64,000 nt of DNA from Chlorops oryzae (Eukaryota; Arthropoda; Insecta; Diptera; Chloropidae). Within the stretch, counting starts at the first letter, position 1; every line of letters begins with the position of its first letter. The notes under the pieces are model-generated. The model was not told where the DNA came from. It made no database searches and saw only the letters and a list, made by a program, of their open reading frames with translations. Positions 37,659 to 49,397 of the stretch are shown here, in pieces. Where the stretch lies: NCBI GenBank assembly GCA_020466095.1, contig CM035807.1, forward strand, positions 101,182,436 through 101,246,435, in the 5' to 3' direction. A program made the position numbers and the translations under genes.

Positions 37659-37795
37659 CCACTATAAGGAATTTATCTGTATACCGAATCTTCTGAAGAT
37701 ATTTTCCCTACATTATAAGTGCCTGTTTTTCTCCTATAACGAAATCTCCCTGTAACGAGTTTTCTTTCCGGCCCTTGGAATTGAAGTTTCGACTG
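37659..37795. mobile_element. Pogo-like MITE with degraded left end
   Basis: The right end, reverse-complemented, is CAGTCGAAACTTCAATTCCA with TA outside (37796-37797). The interior TTTCTTTCCGGCCCTTGGAA and the left-side CTATAAGGAATTTATCTGTA match the element at 42393-42584 in order. The left terminal repeat has been lost next to the A-rich array. Confidence 0.6.
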
Positions 37796-38682
37796 TATAT
37801 CATTATTCATTAAATCAAAGATAAATATTTTTGTTTGCCAATGACCAACCAGAACCGATTCTAAGTACTCCCTCTCTTTTCTCTTTGTATTTTAAGAAAA
37901 AATCTTTAAAAACTAATAAAATAAGTAAAAACAAAACAATAAAAAAAAATATATAGGTACCTAATAGAAATTCAAAAATAATAGTTAAAAAAAAAATATA
38001 AAAAATTCCAGCTCGCTGATAAGCTTGCCTGGAACTCAGAATTTAACCTGAATATAACAAAAGGTATTAAGAAAAAACATTGATAAGACAATAACTGTTT
38101 GGGTTGTGTGTGTGGAAATTTGTTTCGCCGAAAGAAATTGTGAAGTAACAACAATGAATATATTTTTCGTTTGTTCTTTCATTTCAAGGTGCTTCAAAGA
38201 AAGAAAAAAAAAAAAAAAAAAAAAAAAAACGAATGAATAAATAAAAATATAAAAAATAAGCATCGTTTGATGAGAGAATCTATAAACAGAAATTTTATTT
38301 GACCTACTGTTTTTATCTACAGGCTATCTAAGCTCTTAAGCTCTTCTGATTCTTGATCGGTACAAAAAAAAATACTACAGCTGTTAACTCCTGCTTTTTC
38401 TAACAATTTCTGCTTACATAACAACGTATATTGAGCTCTGTTCTAATGACCTCGGACGAACTAACTGTGTTCTCAATTCTCCTCTCAATAGATCGTTAGA
38501 AATGTTCAATTCTCTGGCTGTGAATAGTGCTCTTGATTTATGGCAATCTAATGAAATTTTAAAGAGAATTCTTTTTTGATTTCATTTGTGGGTATAAACC
38601 TCCTTTTCTTCTCTTCACTTAGAATAGGTTCTTCACAATGAAGGCAGAATTTTCATGGACAAAAAAAAAACAATAAGAATTA
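37796..38682. other. Unassigned noncoding sequence
   Basis: AT-rich, with an A-run at 38203-38229. No gene recognised. Confidence 0.4.
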
Positions 38683-38823
38683 AAGTAGAATCCAGATAAA
38701 ACGACCCTCATGAACCGGAGAAATTTGATCGTTCTAACCGCACGAGGCACAAAACGGTTCAAGTTCTTTCCATTGTAGAATATATATCGTTATAAATGAG
38801 GTCGTTATATGAGGATTATACTG
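38683..38823. mobile_element. 141-bp pogo-like MITE
   Basis: The left end AAGTAGAATCCAGATAAAAC pairs with the reverse-complemented right end CAGTATAATCCTCATATAAC. Both continue ...ACGACC, and TA flanks both sides (38681-38682, 38824-38825). The CAGTATAAT start resembles pogo termini. There is no reading frame. It differs from the CAGTCGAAACTC family. Confidence 0.65.
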
Positions 38824-40804
38824 TATAACAAATAAATTGTAAGATTTACATATGTCAAGTCCAAAAGCAATTGCTTTCAAACTTCAAGCATTTCGATCTT
38901 AATTAAGTTTAGTGTGTGGATTTCCTAGGAACCAGGACCAAACCATCTCTTTGGACCTTGAACTTTTTTCTCAAATAAGGATTGATTGGAGGTCTACAAG
39001 TTATTTCGAAACTATATTTCTTGAATTATTAGTATTATGAAGCCTTTAAGAGCACCACAACCGATCAGATCTTTTGTGCAGCCTATGTACCCCTGAGCAT
39101 AGGTTGAAACTAATGGGACTAAAGTGACTAATAGCTTGGATACCCCGTGAGGACACGCTCTGCTACTCTGCACATGCTCTGACTTACAAAGCCTACCGAG
39201 AGCTTCATGTACCACCTCGCATTATCTTCATTTTCCTTGAATAAACTGCAGAGGGATTATGTCTGACGTATGTATGGGCTGACGTCTTAGTCTAACTGAC
39301 GCCGCAAAACAGAAAATCTTGCGTGTGTCCGAACTTACGATCCTTGCGCTCTCTGAACAAAATTCCTTTTATCTCAAATTTTCGCTTTTTTTCGCGTGGA
39401 AAAGTTTTTATTCTTATATAAAGACGCCATTCAGGCAATTCAACAGAAAAATCATTTTAGAGATGAGATGTCTTTTACACCCCATGTCAGTTATGATGTC
39501 CACGTCAGCTGCAGAGGTTTACAAAAATAGGAGTAGCCGTCCAATAAGCTTGAAGGGTGCCTGGATTTTTTGTCCGTTTTTTTTTTTCTATTGTGAAAAT
39601 TGTCGCCCTTTTTCGGAGATCGAGATTCCATACAATGAAATAATAAATAATAAAAAAAAAAACAGAATTTATAATTTCTTAAACTGGACTTCTGAGTCCT
39701 CGATGGAAATGAATTGAAGAAAAAACAATTTTCCAAACTTAATGCTATCAAAAATTCGTACACGTGTTGCGTTTTAAATACTTATATTTATTGACAGAGG
39801 ACCGATATTGAATTTAAAAATAAATAATAAAAAAATTTGTTATTTCTCTGAATTCGGTTTCCTCTTTTTTCATTTAAAATTTGCATTTTCCACGCTCCGC
39901 GCAAAAGGAAAAATAAAATATTTAAAAAAAAAAAAATTTTAATATTATTTCCATGATATCGTGAGAGCACAAAAAAAGCGTGAAAAGTAGCTATCTCGCC
40001 TGCAGCATAAGCGGCTTTCCTAGTGACATAAAAAACCTTTTTCCCCCACTTCTCTCTTTATTCTTTTTTCTTTTATTTATTTGTTCTCTTTTTACTTTTG
40101 TTTCTATTTTTGTTTACATTCGCCCATCGGCGTACTCACGCGAGAGCATCGAAATTTACGTTCGACGGCGGCTAATATTTGCGAGCATGTGCTGCTGCTG
40201 CTTTTTATAAAATTTTCGGCAAGTCTGTTTTACAAAAACAAATTTTCTTTGTATTTTTTTTTCGCATGTTTTATATGTACTTCTTTTCCACGAATGAAAA
40301 TTGCAAGTTATGTGGGTGTTTCATTTTTTTTTTTTTTTTAATAGGAATCCGTGTTGAATGTCAATGTGGGTTAACACCTGAACTTTCGGAAAATCTGACT
40401 AAATAAGGAAGGAAATGGGGTTTTATTTAAAGAGCCCAGTGAAGGCCTCTCATAATTGAGTACTAATAGTTGGCAGTTTTGGGTAATTCTACGAGAAACA
40501 GTCCCAGCCGTGAACCCGTGACATTCTGCCATTCTGAGCACAAATTTTTTTACTCAGTGCTTTTTTGGTTATTATAATGAGCTGAAACTTAATAGAATAG
40601 AATAACTAAAACCTACAAAGTGAGTGCCACTGGTGAGCCCGCATTCATGGAATTGCCCTTACTCTTGGAGGAGGCCTTCAGCCTTAGAATAAATCTCCTC
40701 GGGAAAAGTTCACAGCACATCCAGTCCAGTCCAGTCCAGAACACATCAAATTTGTTTTCAGCGACCCCGCAAAAATATTGTTAGTCATTTATTCATAATT
40801 AGGA
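38824..40804. other. Unassigned noncoding sequence
   Basis: Includes T-runs (39579-39588, 40325-40339) and a short (GTCCA)n run (40721-40738). A 132-codon plus frame (39319-39717) shows no recognised domain. No gene is supported. Confidence 0.45.
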
Positions 40805-42175
40805 CAGGTTAGGTTCTGTAGGTTAGGTAAGGTTAGGTTTGGTTACGTTAGGTTATGTTAGGTTATGTTAGGTTATGTTAGGTTATGTTAGGTGATGTTA
40901 GGTTATGTTAGGTTATGTAAGGTTATATTAGGTTATATTAGGTTATGTTAGGTTATGTTAGGTTATGTAAGGTTAGGTTATGTAAGGTTAGGTTAGGTTA
41001 CGTTAGGTTATGTTAGGTTATGTTAGGTTATGTTAGGTTATGTTAGGTTATGTTAGGTTATGTTAGGTTATATTAGGTTATGTTAGGTTATGTTAGGTTA
41101 TGTTAGGTTATGTAAGGTTATGTTAGGTTATGTTAGGTTATGTTAGGTTATGTTAGGTTATGTTAGGTTATGTTAGGTTATGTGGAGTTATGTTAGGTTA
41201 TGTTAGGTTATGTTAGGTTATGTTAGGTTATGTAAGATTATGAAAGGTTATGTAAGGTTAGATTAGGTTAGGTTATGTAAGGTTAGGTTATGTAAGGTTA
41301 TGTTAGGTTATGTAAGGTTAGGTTATGTAAGGTTATGTAAGGTTAGGTTATGTAAGGTTAGTGTTAGGTTAGTAAGGTTAGTTAGGTTAGGTTAGGTTAA
41401 GTGTTAGGTTAGTTAGGTTAGGTTAGTTAGGTTAGTTAATAGGTTAGTTAGTTGTTAGGTTAGGTTAGTTAGGTTAAGGTTAGGTTAGGTTGAGGTTAGG
41501 TTAAGTTAGGTTAGGTTAAGTTAGTTAGAGTTAGGTTAAGTTAGGTTAGGTTAAGTTAGGTTAGTTAGGTTAAGTTAGGTTAGGTTAAGTTAGGTTAGGT
41601 TAAGTTAGTTAGGTTTAAGTTAGGTTAGGTTAAGTTAGGTTAGGTTATGGTTAAGTTAGGTTAGTAGTTAGGTTAGGTTAGGTTAAGTTAGGTTAGGTTA
41701 AGTTAGGTTAGGTTAAGTTAGGTTAGGTTAAGGTTAAGTTAGGTTAGGTTAAGTTAGGTTAGGTTAAGTTAGGTTAGGTTAGGTTAAGTTAGGTTAGGTT
41801 AAGTTAGGTTAGGTTAAGTTAGGTTAGGTTAAGTTAGGTTAGGTTAAGTTAGGTTAGGTTAAGTTAGGTTAGGTTAAGTTAGGTTAGGTTAAGTTAGGTT
41901 AGGTTAAGTTAGGTTAGGTTAAGTTAGGTTAAGTTAGGTTAGGTTAAGTTAGGTTAGGTTAAGTTAGGTTAAGTTAGGTTAGGTTAAGTTAGGTTAGGTT
42001 AAGTTAGGTTAGGTTAAGTTAGGTTAGGTTAAGTTAGAGTTAGGTTAGGTTAAGTTAGGTTAGGTTAAGTTAGGTTAGGTTAAGTTAGGTTAGGTTAAGT
42101 TAGGTTAGGTTAAGTTAGGTTAGGTTAAGTTAGGTTAGGTTAAGTTAGGTTAGGTTAAGTTAGGTAAGTTTAGGC
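40805..42175. repeat. TTAGG/TTATG/TTAAG telomere-like tandem array
   Basis: About 1.37 kb kept largely in a 5-bp register. The left part (to about 41390) is a 10-bp repeat TTAGGTTATG; the right part is a 15-bp repeat TTAGGTTAGGTTAAG. TTAGG is the common arthropod telomere pentamer, though Diptera are generally reported to have lost it. Position inside a contig next to a SINE-like unit suggests a satellite or tail expansion, not a working telomere. Confidence 0.93.
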
Positions 42176-42345
42176 TAATGTGGCTGCCACCATTACGGGT
42201 GACATACTTAGGCCTCACATGGGCCTGTTGTTGTGATAGCACGAATAATGGAGAAAAAGAAAACCAGAAACAGAAAAAACTATACAAACATCCACGACCT
42301 TAGCTGAGAGTTGAACCCAATCCCTCTCGCTTCGTAAGTTGGCAT
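42176..42345 (-). mobile_element. Candidate SINE-like unit bordering the GGTTA array
   Basis: Read on the minus strand, GGGTTCAACTCTC resembles a Pol III B box (GGTTCRANYCC). It is followed by a unique body (ATGTGAGGCCTAAGTATGTC, GGTGGCAGCCACATTAG) and then runs directly into (TAACC)n-type repeats. Head, body and simple-repeat tail is a SINE-like order. The A box is not convincing, so the tRNA origin is inferred. GTTGTGATAGCACGA (42229-42243) also resembles GTTGTGATACCACGA on the minus strand near 61956-61970. Confidence 0.4.
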
Positions 42346-42392
42346 GAACACCAACAAAACAAAACAAACAAAAAATTACGGTAGAGTTTGTA

Positions 42393-42584
42393 CAGACGTA
42401 ACTTTCTATAACGAGCCCTTCTATAACGAACCCTTCTATAACGAATTTATCTCTATAGCAAAGAATCTTGTCAAGGCTTTTCGGGTTAAATTTTACTGCC
42501 TTTTTTCCTCCTTATATAGAATTCTCCCAATAACGAAAATAGTCTTTCCGGTCCTTTGAAATTCGTTATAGAGAGTTTCGGCTG
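42393..42584. mobile_element. 192-bp pogo-like MITE with internal 15-bp repeats
   Basis: The left end CAGACGTAACTTTCTATAAC and the reverse-complemented right end CAGCCGAAACTCTCTATAAC form the terminal repeats. TA is present on the left (42391-42392) but altered on the right. Three tandem TTCTATAACGARCCC units follow the left end. The interior CTTTCCGGTCCTTTGAA matches 37659-37795, and a shorter relative is at 23272-23351. Confidence 0.7.
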
Positions 42585-43289
42585 TCTTTTCAACCATTTC
42601 CTTTACATGTCGCATAAGATCAAAAATAAGAGCTCGCGGCAAAATATAATTAAAGGCAAAAGTCGAAAATTCAATCGATTCGAAAGCATCAAAACAAATG
42701 ACAATGAAACTATAGATATTATTGCGCAGTTCAATCAATAGAACTACATACATACTAATAAATAAAAACAAATTGTAATAATTCGAGATAATTAAGGAAA
42801 TCAATTTGAAATTCTGCGCTACATTGAAAAGCTAAGACAGAAACAGAAACTCAAACATAAACAGACAGAGAAAAAGATGAAGAAATAAGAAAAAAGAAGA
42901 AAAGCCAAAAAGCAAAAGCCAGTGTCATTTGTCATTTGTCAATTGGGGCACGGGCTAACGTTTCAATTATAATTACAATTACGATTTTCTCGAGCGATTT
43001 CGAGAAATGGAAAGAAAAGGAGCGGAGCGGAGCTGAACTGAACTGAACGGAGAATAGAAAGAAGGGAAAGAATGTCAACAATGATACTGCATGTGATAGA
43101 TACCCTGACCCGAATTCGTCTTGATATCTCATTTTGTTGCGAATGACCGCAATTCTTTTCGCATTTCATTTAATTTTCATTTGATTTGATTTCATTTCAT
43201 TTCATTTTGTTGGCCAAAATCAGATGTAAATAAAAGACAAATTTTTATCAAGATATTTTCGAATATTCAGTCTGAGGAGAATCGTCTCT

Positions 43290-43294
<5 letters not shown>
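42585..43294. other. Unassigned noncoding sequence
   Basis: Contains CATTTCATTTCATTT-type repeats (43163-43208) and a GGAGC/GAACTGAAC pentamer run (43019-43050). No gene. Confidence 0.45.

Positions 43295-43346
<52 letters not shown>
43295..43346. repeat. (CT)n microsatellite
   Basis: About 26 perfect CT units followed by a short interrupted tail to 43359. Confidence 0.95.
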
Positions 43347-43350
<4 letters not shown>

Positions 43351-43759
43351 CTCTCTCTGGCTGCCTTTTCAGTAGCACAACATTATCTCTCGCATGCAAG
43401 CAAAAAGAGAAAAAAAAGTAACAAATATTTGGGTTAAATCTTGCGAGTATCTTCACACAAAAATTTCGAAGACTCTGTGGTGATCACACGCTCTCAAAAC
43501 ATGATAAAACACTTTATGTCTTTCATATTTTTTGATTTCATTTTTTTCTTTCGTCTGGAAAAACTGTTTTTATTTTTTATTATTACTTATTATTAGTTTT
43601 TTTTTTTTTTATTTCTGTTCTTCTTTGTTCGCTTGCAAGTCAATCCTAAACCAGTCTCGGTAGTTGTTTGTGTCTGTTTTCGGGTCGGTCGTATCTACTT
43701 CTCTCATTCATTATCGTCAGTCATTGATTTCGTTGAGCATTTTGGACTGCCGAAGTTCT
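43347..43759. other. Unassigned noncoding sequence
   Basis: AT-rich with a T-run near 43598-43610. Nothing recognised. Confidence 0.4.
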
Positions 43760-44235
43760 GTTTTTGTTGATGTTGTTATTGTTTTTGTTGTTGTTGGTGG
43801 TTGTTTTGTTGTTGTTGGTGGTTGTTTTGTTGTTATTGGTTGTTTTGTTGTTGTTGGAGGTTGTGTTGTTGTTGGAGGTTGTGTTGTTGTTGTTGGAGGT
43901 TGTGTTGTTGTTGTTGGAGGTTGTGTTGTTGTTGTTGGAGGTTGTGTTGTTGTTGTTGGAGGTTGTGTTGTTGTTGTTGGAGGTTGTGTTGTTGTTGTTG
44001 TAGGTTGTGTTGTTGTTGTTGTAGGTTGTGTTGTTGTTGTTGTAGGTTGTGTTGTTGTTGTTGGAGGTTGTGTTGTTGTTGTTGTAGGTTGTGTTGTTGT
44101 TGTTTTTATTGTTGGTGATGTTGTGTTGTTGTTTTATTGTTGGTGATGTTGTTGTCGTTGGTGTTATTGTTGTTATTGGTGCTGTTGGGGCTGTAGTTGC
44201 TGTCATGGTTGGTGGTTTTGTTGTTGTTGTTTTGG
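43760..44235. repeat. GTT-rich 21-bp minisatellite
   Basis: Tandem units of 21 bp centred on GTTGTTGTTGGAGGTTGTG run from about 43850 to 44105, flanked by looser GTT/GTTGGTG repeats. As the period is a multiple of three, all frames stay open (Val-Val-Gly-Gly-Cys, Leu-Leu-Glu, Asn-Asn-Thr on the other strand). A real protein is not supported, as there is no non-repeat coding flank. Confidence 0.9.
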
Positions 44236-46104
44236 TGTATAACATCGATGATTGATTAGAGCTGAGGTATTTCGCTTTTCGTGTTGTTCATTTTTGTCAA
44301 GGTTGTCTATTGTTGCTCTCAAAAAATGTTGCAAAGAAAAATGATTTAAAAAAAAAATCACTTCGAGAAAAATAATCATAGGTCAAATGTTAATGTTAAT
44401 GATAATATGTAGTCCGAATAGTCCCCGGTAGTGTGTAGATATTTTAATCTTTAAATAATTTGCATAAATTTTGAGCTCAATTGATTAAGTTGGTTTTTTT
44501 GTTTTTTCCATTCACAAAAGTCTATTTGAAAATGAAAGTCATTTTTATGAGCAACAGCATTATTTTATGCTTGAAAGTTGAATGGCCCACAAAAATGACG
44601 AAGCACCATATTGAAGAAATTTAAAAAAAGAAAAAGAAAGAAAGAAAACGAGTAACAGTTTTTAAGGCGAAAAAACAGCAACAAAAACCGCACGAAGTGA
44701 TCGATTGAGGAGGGTTTTTCTACTCCTCAAATTAGAAAATACATTAGAATAGCTCGTAAAGGATGAGATAAAATCTGGAAACTATGGTGCTGATGCACAC
44801 GAAATTGCTTCATTAAAAATTTTTTAGAAAAAATCACTCTTCCTTCGAAATTTGGCAATTATTAATGATACTAAAAGCTGTCATTTTTCACTTTATAAGG
44901 CAACATGTATATACACGTCAGTTGCGGCTGCCTAATTCATTTATATCTAGCATTCATTTTTCATCACAAGGATCGACCACTAGACCAAACTAATAGAAGA
45001 ATTTATCAAAACAAACTTGAAAGTTGGTTCCGCAATGGACCAATTTGAGAAGAGACCTTACAAAAAAAAAAAAAAAAAAATTAAAAAAACACGTAAATGA
45101 TAAGTTATTAATTACACAGCAACGCAGCCCTCACATTTCAAAGTCGAACAAAAAAAAAATTAAAAATTTTTCAGATTCTCAAACTTTTAATTCAAAGAAC
45201 GACTAACTAACCTAACCCATCCGCCTGCATTTTGACACACACAGAATAAAAATATCAAGGTCATTACTCACAGCACCGTAGAACTGTGACTTTCCTCCTA
45301 TACCATTTGTGTCAATGAACTGTATTTAGACTGGTTCGGTCAGTTCATGGGAGGAGCGGAACGGAACAGAACAGAACGGAATGGAACGATGTTTTTCCCT
45401 TCAGAAATTCGTTTATATGAATGACCTCACCATTATGGCGACGGCACCGATGACAGCCATGATGATGATGAAGATGGCGATGGCGATGAAGACGATAATA
45501 ATGATGTGCAAATAAGTACCTATGTATGAACGTACATATATGCGATTTAAAGAACATCGCCTGTCTGAGAGCATTTCAAGGGGGCAGTAACACATCGTAA
45601 TTCATTGACGCGATAAATTTTTTTTTTTTTTTTGTATTTTTATTTTTATTTTTACTGTATGAAACACATTCGAGAATTTTGAACTCCTCGAAAGGCAAAA
45701 AGCCATAAACGCGTGCCGGAAGAAATCATTTCGAAGTACATTTAAAGGGAAATAAAAACAATACTATAGCACAGTAAATTGAAAACAATAAATTTATGAT
45801 AAATTAAAATAATAGAGTGATTCATTCAGCTTTGTAAATTGCCTTGAGAAATTTTCCCATCACAAGTTTTCCCCATTTTGAGTGAGCGTTAACCTTTCTT
45901 TTTTTTTGGAAACTGATCTTAATATGCTTAATCATACATAATTTTTTGGAGCACATAGAAGAGCTCTACTCTAAAAATGTCGACGGCTGCTCTACGTGGA
46001 GCTGCAGAATTGTAGAGACGGTCTTCAGTGTATACAACAAAGGTACATTCTCTACACCCTACACTATTTTCTCTACGTAAAAATCTCTATAGTGGATTTC
46101 AGGC
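44236..46104. other. Unassigned noncoding sequence
   Basis: Contains A-runs (45062-45080), a GGAACAGAAC pentamer run (45355-45388), a GATGATGATGAAGATGGCGA run (45460-45490) and a cluster of CTCTAC/GTAGAG words (45963-46090). No gene or RNA recognised. Confidence 0.45.
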
Positions 46105-46108
46105 TTAA

Positions 46109-46248
46109 CCCTCTAATGCCACAAATTTTTTTTTTCAATGAAAAGTTCAGATGTGACTAATTTTGGGTAGAAAAACGCGAATCTGAAATTATTATTAGTC
46201 GTTTTTTTTTTTTTTGATAATTTGTTGACGGAGCCAGGAGTTAGAAGG
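46109..46248 (+). mobile_element. 140-bp TTAA-flanked MITE (piggyBac-like), copy 1
   Basis: TTAA (46105-46108) is followed by CCCTCTAATGCCACAAATTT. The right end, reverse-complemented, is CCTTCTAACTCCTGGCTCC, and TTAA follows at 46249-46252. The TTAA target and CCC-type ends fit piggyBac derivatives. The element at 47172-47325 is the same family in inverted orientation. Confidence 0.75.
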
Positions 46249-46252
46249 TTAA

Positions 46253-47171
46253 GACCTTTAGAATAAAATAAGAAAAAAGCAATGTTTAGCCAATCCCGAT
46301 TAAGGACGGCAATAGTCCGTCGTATTCCAAAATATCTTACCACTTTAAAACAATTATCGAAAATTTATCTTCTTATCGATTTCCCATTGTCATAACTAGT
46401 TTCAATCAGCATTGCGAAAGTCAATTCACTAAAAACGTTTAATAGAATATATCTCCGATAAGGCGATCTATTAAGAAATTGAAACGAGAACACGACAACG
46501 CCCACATTTCACGCCCACTTTTTCTCACAATTCCTACTATTTTCAGAAGAAATTAAGAATTGTATTGAACAAACGAATGATATTTCTTTTTTTTTTTTTT
46601 TTGGCTTTGTCATCCATGCCATACATTGAGCGATAAAAATAAATCTAATAAATCGATGTCCATACGTATGTCACATTTTTAACCCGCATTGTGCAAAGTA
46701 TGAACGAAATTGACTAAATATAGAACCCCACCGAAAATAGAAAATTTTTTGCCAATGAATGTGATAGACAGCACAACACCGCATAGCAGAGCAGAGCAGA
46801 GCAGAGCACAGAAATAAAAGCGTTGGCAACAGAATGAGGAATGCATCATCAAATCGAAGAATCACGATGACAAACAAAACATCGACTAAACGTGAAACGA
46901 ATTACCCTCTTTAGCGTTTCAGTGGAAATCATTGGAATTTTAATCTAATAAGAGGGTGTATTTTTTGGAGAAATGAATAAGATTTTTGCAAGGACGCCGT
47001 TAACACTTGTCTCGTTCATTCGTAGACATTTTCTGACATCCCACGGATATTCCATCTGAAAACAAACTCACTTCTTTTTGAGAAAGTGATGAGAAAATCC
47101 ATCTAAATCTAAATCTTTATATTTAGTGCTGAGAACATAGGCCCAATAGGATTTGAAAGAAAATGATTTAA
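46253..47171. other. Sequence between inverted piggyBac-like copies
   Basis: About 0.9 kb of AT-rich sequence with a T-run (46586-46602) and a GCAGA repeat (46786-46808). The flanking inverted elements could make it a composite, but no transposase frame is seen. Confidence 0.4.
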
Positions 47172-47325
47172 CCCTCTATTTCCTGGCTCCGTCTCTAGAC
47201 GGACTGGTTTCGAACAAATTACCAAAAAAAAAAAAAAGGAATAATTTCAGATTCATGTTTTTCTACCCGAAATTATTCTTATCTGAACTTTTCAGTAAAA
47301 AAAAAAAAATTGTGGCATTAGAGGG
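47172..47325 (-). mobile_element. 154-bp TTAA-flanked MITE (piggyBac-like), copy 2
   Basis: TTAA (47168-47171) is followed by CCCTCTATTTCCTGGCTCC. The right end is TGTGGCATTAGAGGG with TTAA at 47326-47329. In reverse it matches 46109-46248 throughout, including TTTTTCTACCCGAAATTATT against AATTTTGGGTAGAAAAA. No coding capacity. Confidence 0.75.
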
Positions 47326-47329
47326 TTAA

Positions 47330-48735
47330 ACACATATAGGCAAATTCGAAAATCTTCTAAAATCCCTTTTAAATGTATGGAAAAAAAAATTAAGGGTCAT
47401 CTCCCCTTTTGCTTTGAGGGGCACCTTTTTGAAGCCGGGCGTGCCACATAGCTGGAAAATTAAAATGTGACCAAAAAGAAAAAAATTAAGGAGCAAAGGA
47501 GACCCCTTGACAGGTCTTAGGTTAACGTAATCGAGAGGAAATTGCCTCCAACGACGTACATGAAGAAATCTTGGAATCTTCTTGCCACGATAAAACGTCC
47601 AAGTCCAATCGCATAGCTCTCGCACATCTAAAAGAAACTTTCGAGCTGTCATTTCAATGCCTTCCGAGTCATGAAAGTTTTAACAATCGCATGGGAGAGT
47701 GACATGCCTTTAGTGGGCTATGGCTTAATGTCAAGAACTCATGGTGATGTGACATTTCGAAGGATCGTTCTAATCGCGTTTTTCGCTTCGATGCGTTCGA
47801 ATGTTTTTTCTCTCCAGGATTTCTGTAGAAGTTGTTCATTCCTCTCTCTCCAAATAAGGAGTTTCAAATAGTTAAAGAACAAGTTTTCAATTCCAAAATT
47901 TAAATCCTAAAATTCAATAAAATTCTCCGTCCAAATTAGCCCCCAAAATGGAAGCACGAAATTTTGAAAACTACAAAAAGAAAGTCACAATTAAAAAACT
48001 CAAAACGAATTCGAATAATGTTCTCCGATGTGGTGTTAGAGGATGAAGAAAACAATCGCAAAAAGCGCATGAAACGGACTCGTGTGAAAATGACAACTGG
48101 AAAATGAAACAAGAGGAAACAGAGCGGCTGGGTCAAACAGACCATAATGCAATGACACGCACAGGATTGTGCGTGCTCAGGAATCCGTAATGCATATGCA
48201 GAAAGACAGAGAGAGAGTTCATGTTCTTCCAAGTGGTTATCCTGTCCGGGCCTGTCTATTGTGTTCTACATACATAAGCATGGCTGTGAGTACTAGCAAC
48301 ACAAGCATGACATCATGTGTCTTGTGTGTCGGATAAAAGGAACCTATTACTGTTTAATGGGAACGACGACTGACTGCCGTGTGTTCCAAGGGAGCGATAA
48401 CCTGTAGTGTAATTTTAGTATCAAGTTTTCTCGTGTTTTTTGAAGAGGACTTGTGAAACGAGAATGAGAAAATATTCAAGGATTTTAATAGAAAATTTTG
48501 ACTAATTTCGTATTGCAGTGCTACCTGCTGCCACCGCTGCTGCTGCTTCTTGTGGACGACCAAGGCAATGTTATGGTATGGGTTGTAGGAATTCCTTTAT
48601 TGGATTGTTCGTTCTAGTATGAAAGTATCATTGAACATGTTTTCGTTTTAAGAGACTGATATAAATGAACAAGTTTGAAGGCAAAAAAAAAGGATCATTG
48701 TCTTCATTCTCAGTTTTTATTTTTTGAAGTTTATA
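47330..48735. other. Unassigned sequence
   Basis: A 108-codon minus-strand frame (47326-47652) is less biased than most frames here and carries basic/aromatic residues (WTWTFYRGKK), but it has no known domain, begins inside a TTAA element on its 3' side and lacks splice support. Nothing else was recognised. Confidence 0.4.
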
Positions 48736-49320
48736 CACTGAGCGAAAGTAACCATGATTTTTTTTAAAGGGCGCATTGTTATTCACAGTCCTTTTGATTT
48801 TCGAGCAGAACGAAAATTTCAAAAGAAAAATCGTAGAACAATAACATTTTTGGTTGATTTAAAAGGAAATATGTTTAATTAATTTTTTTTTTTTTCGTTC
48901 GGTATAATTCTCATTTGCTTTATAAAATATGACATATAACATATTTATTCAAACAAAATCGGATGAAGTCCATCGGATGGATGGCAATTTTTTGGGGTTA
49001 TGTTCAGCAGAGGGCTCTGTGGCCATTTGCTTTGAACGTTAATTAAATTTGTTTTAACATTTCTTCTTTTATAAGTATTTTAGAAATATTTTTTTTTATT
49101 TTAAAAATTATCTTGTCATTTCAATTATGTCCGGGGTTAGTTCAAAAAATTTAAGTCCATTTTTGAAAATTATCATGTCAATTCAACCTGAAATATGGTT
49201 GATTCAAAAGGATAATTTTTATTTTTTCCAACAAGAAAAATTGTCAATATTAAAAATATTGCTTGTTGAAGCCATTTAGTATGCTTTTTTTCTTTTGATT
49301 TAACCATTTATTTCTCTGTG
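48736..49320 (-). mobile_element. TA-flanked MITE, three-copy family, copy 3
   Basis: 585 bp, beginning CACTGAGCGAAAGTAACCAT and ending TTTATTTCTCTGTG, with TA at 48734-48735 and 49321-49322. Collinear with the split copy at 23967-25420 and inverted relative to 4341-4882. It keeps the uninterrupted TTGAACGTTAATT site at 49032-49044. Confidence 0.85.
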
Positions 49321-49321
49321 T

Positions 49322-49397
49322 ACTTTCAAATGATGGTCTTCATGAAAGTTCAAGCCAGGTCTATTACTCCTGTCAGGATCGCCGCACAAAATTATAC
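49322..49397 (-). repeat. ~75-bp dispersed repeat, copy 1
   Basis: In reverse complement it matches 51180-51256: GGCGATCCTGACAGGAG, then ATAGACCTGG, then TGAAGACCATCATTT. It directly abuts the MITE copy at 48736-49320. Identity unknown. Confidence 0.6.

Noticed and set aside
37125..37662. Long Phe/Leu/Tyr-rich minus-strand frames
   Set aside because: Produced by an AAATAAAAG tandem array; not protein-like outside the repeat.
40805..42175. True telomere end
   Set aside because: The array is internal, mixes TTATG and TTAAG with TTAGG, and is flanked by ordinary sequence on both sides.
47326..47652. 108-codon minus-strand frame with mixed residues
   Set aside because: 3' end runs into a TTAA element and poly-A stretch; no recognised domain. 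Would need conservation or RNA data.
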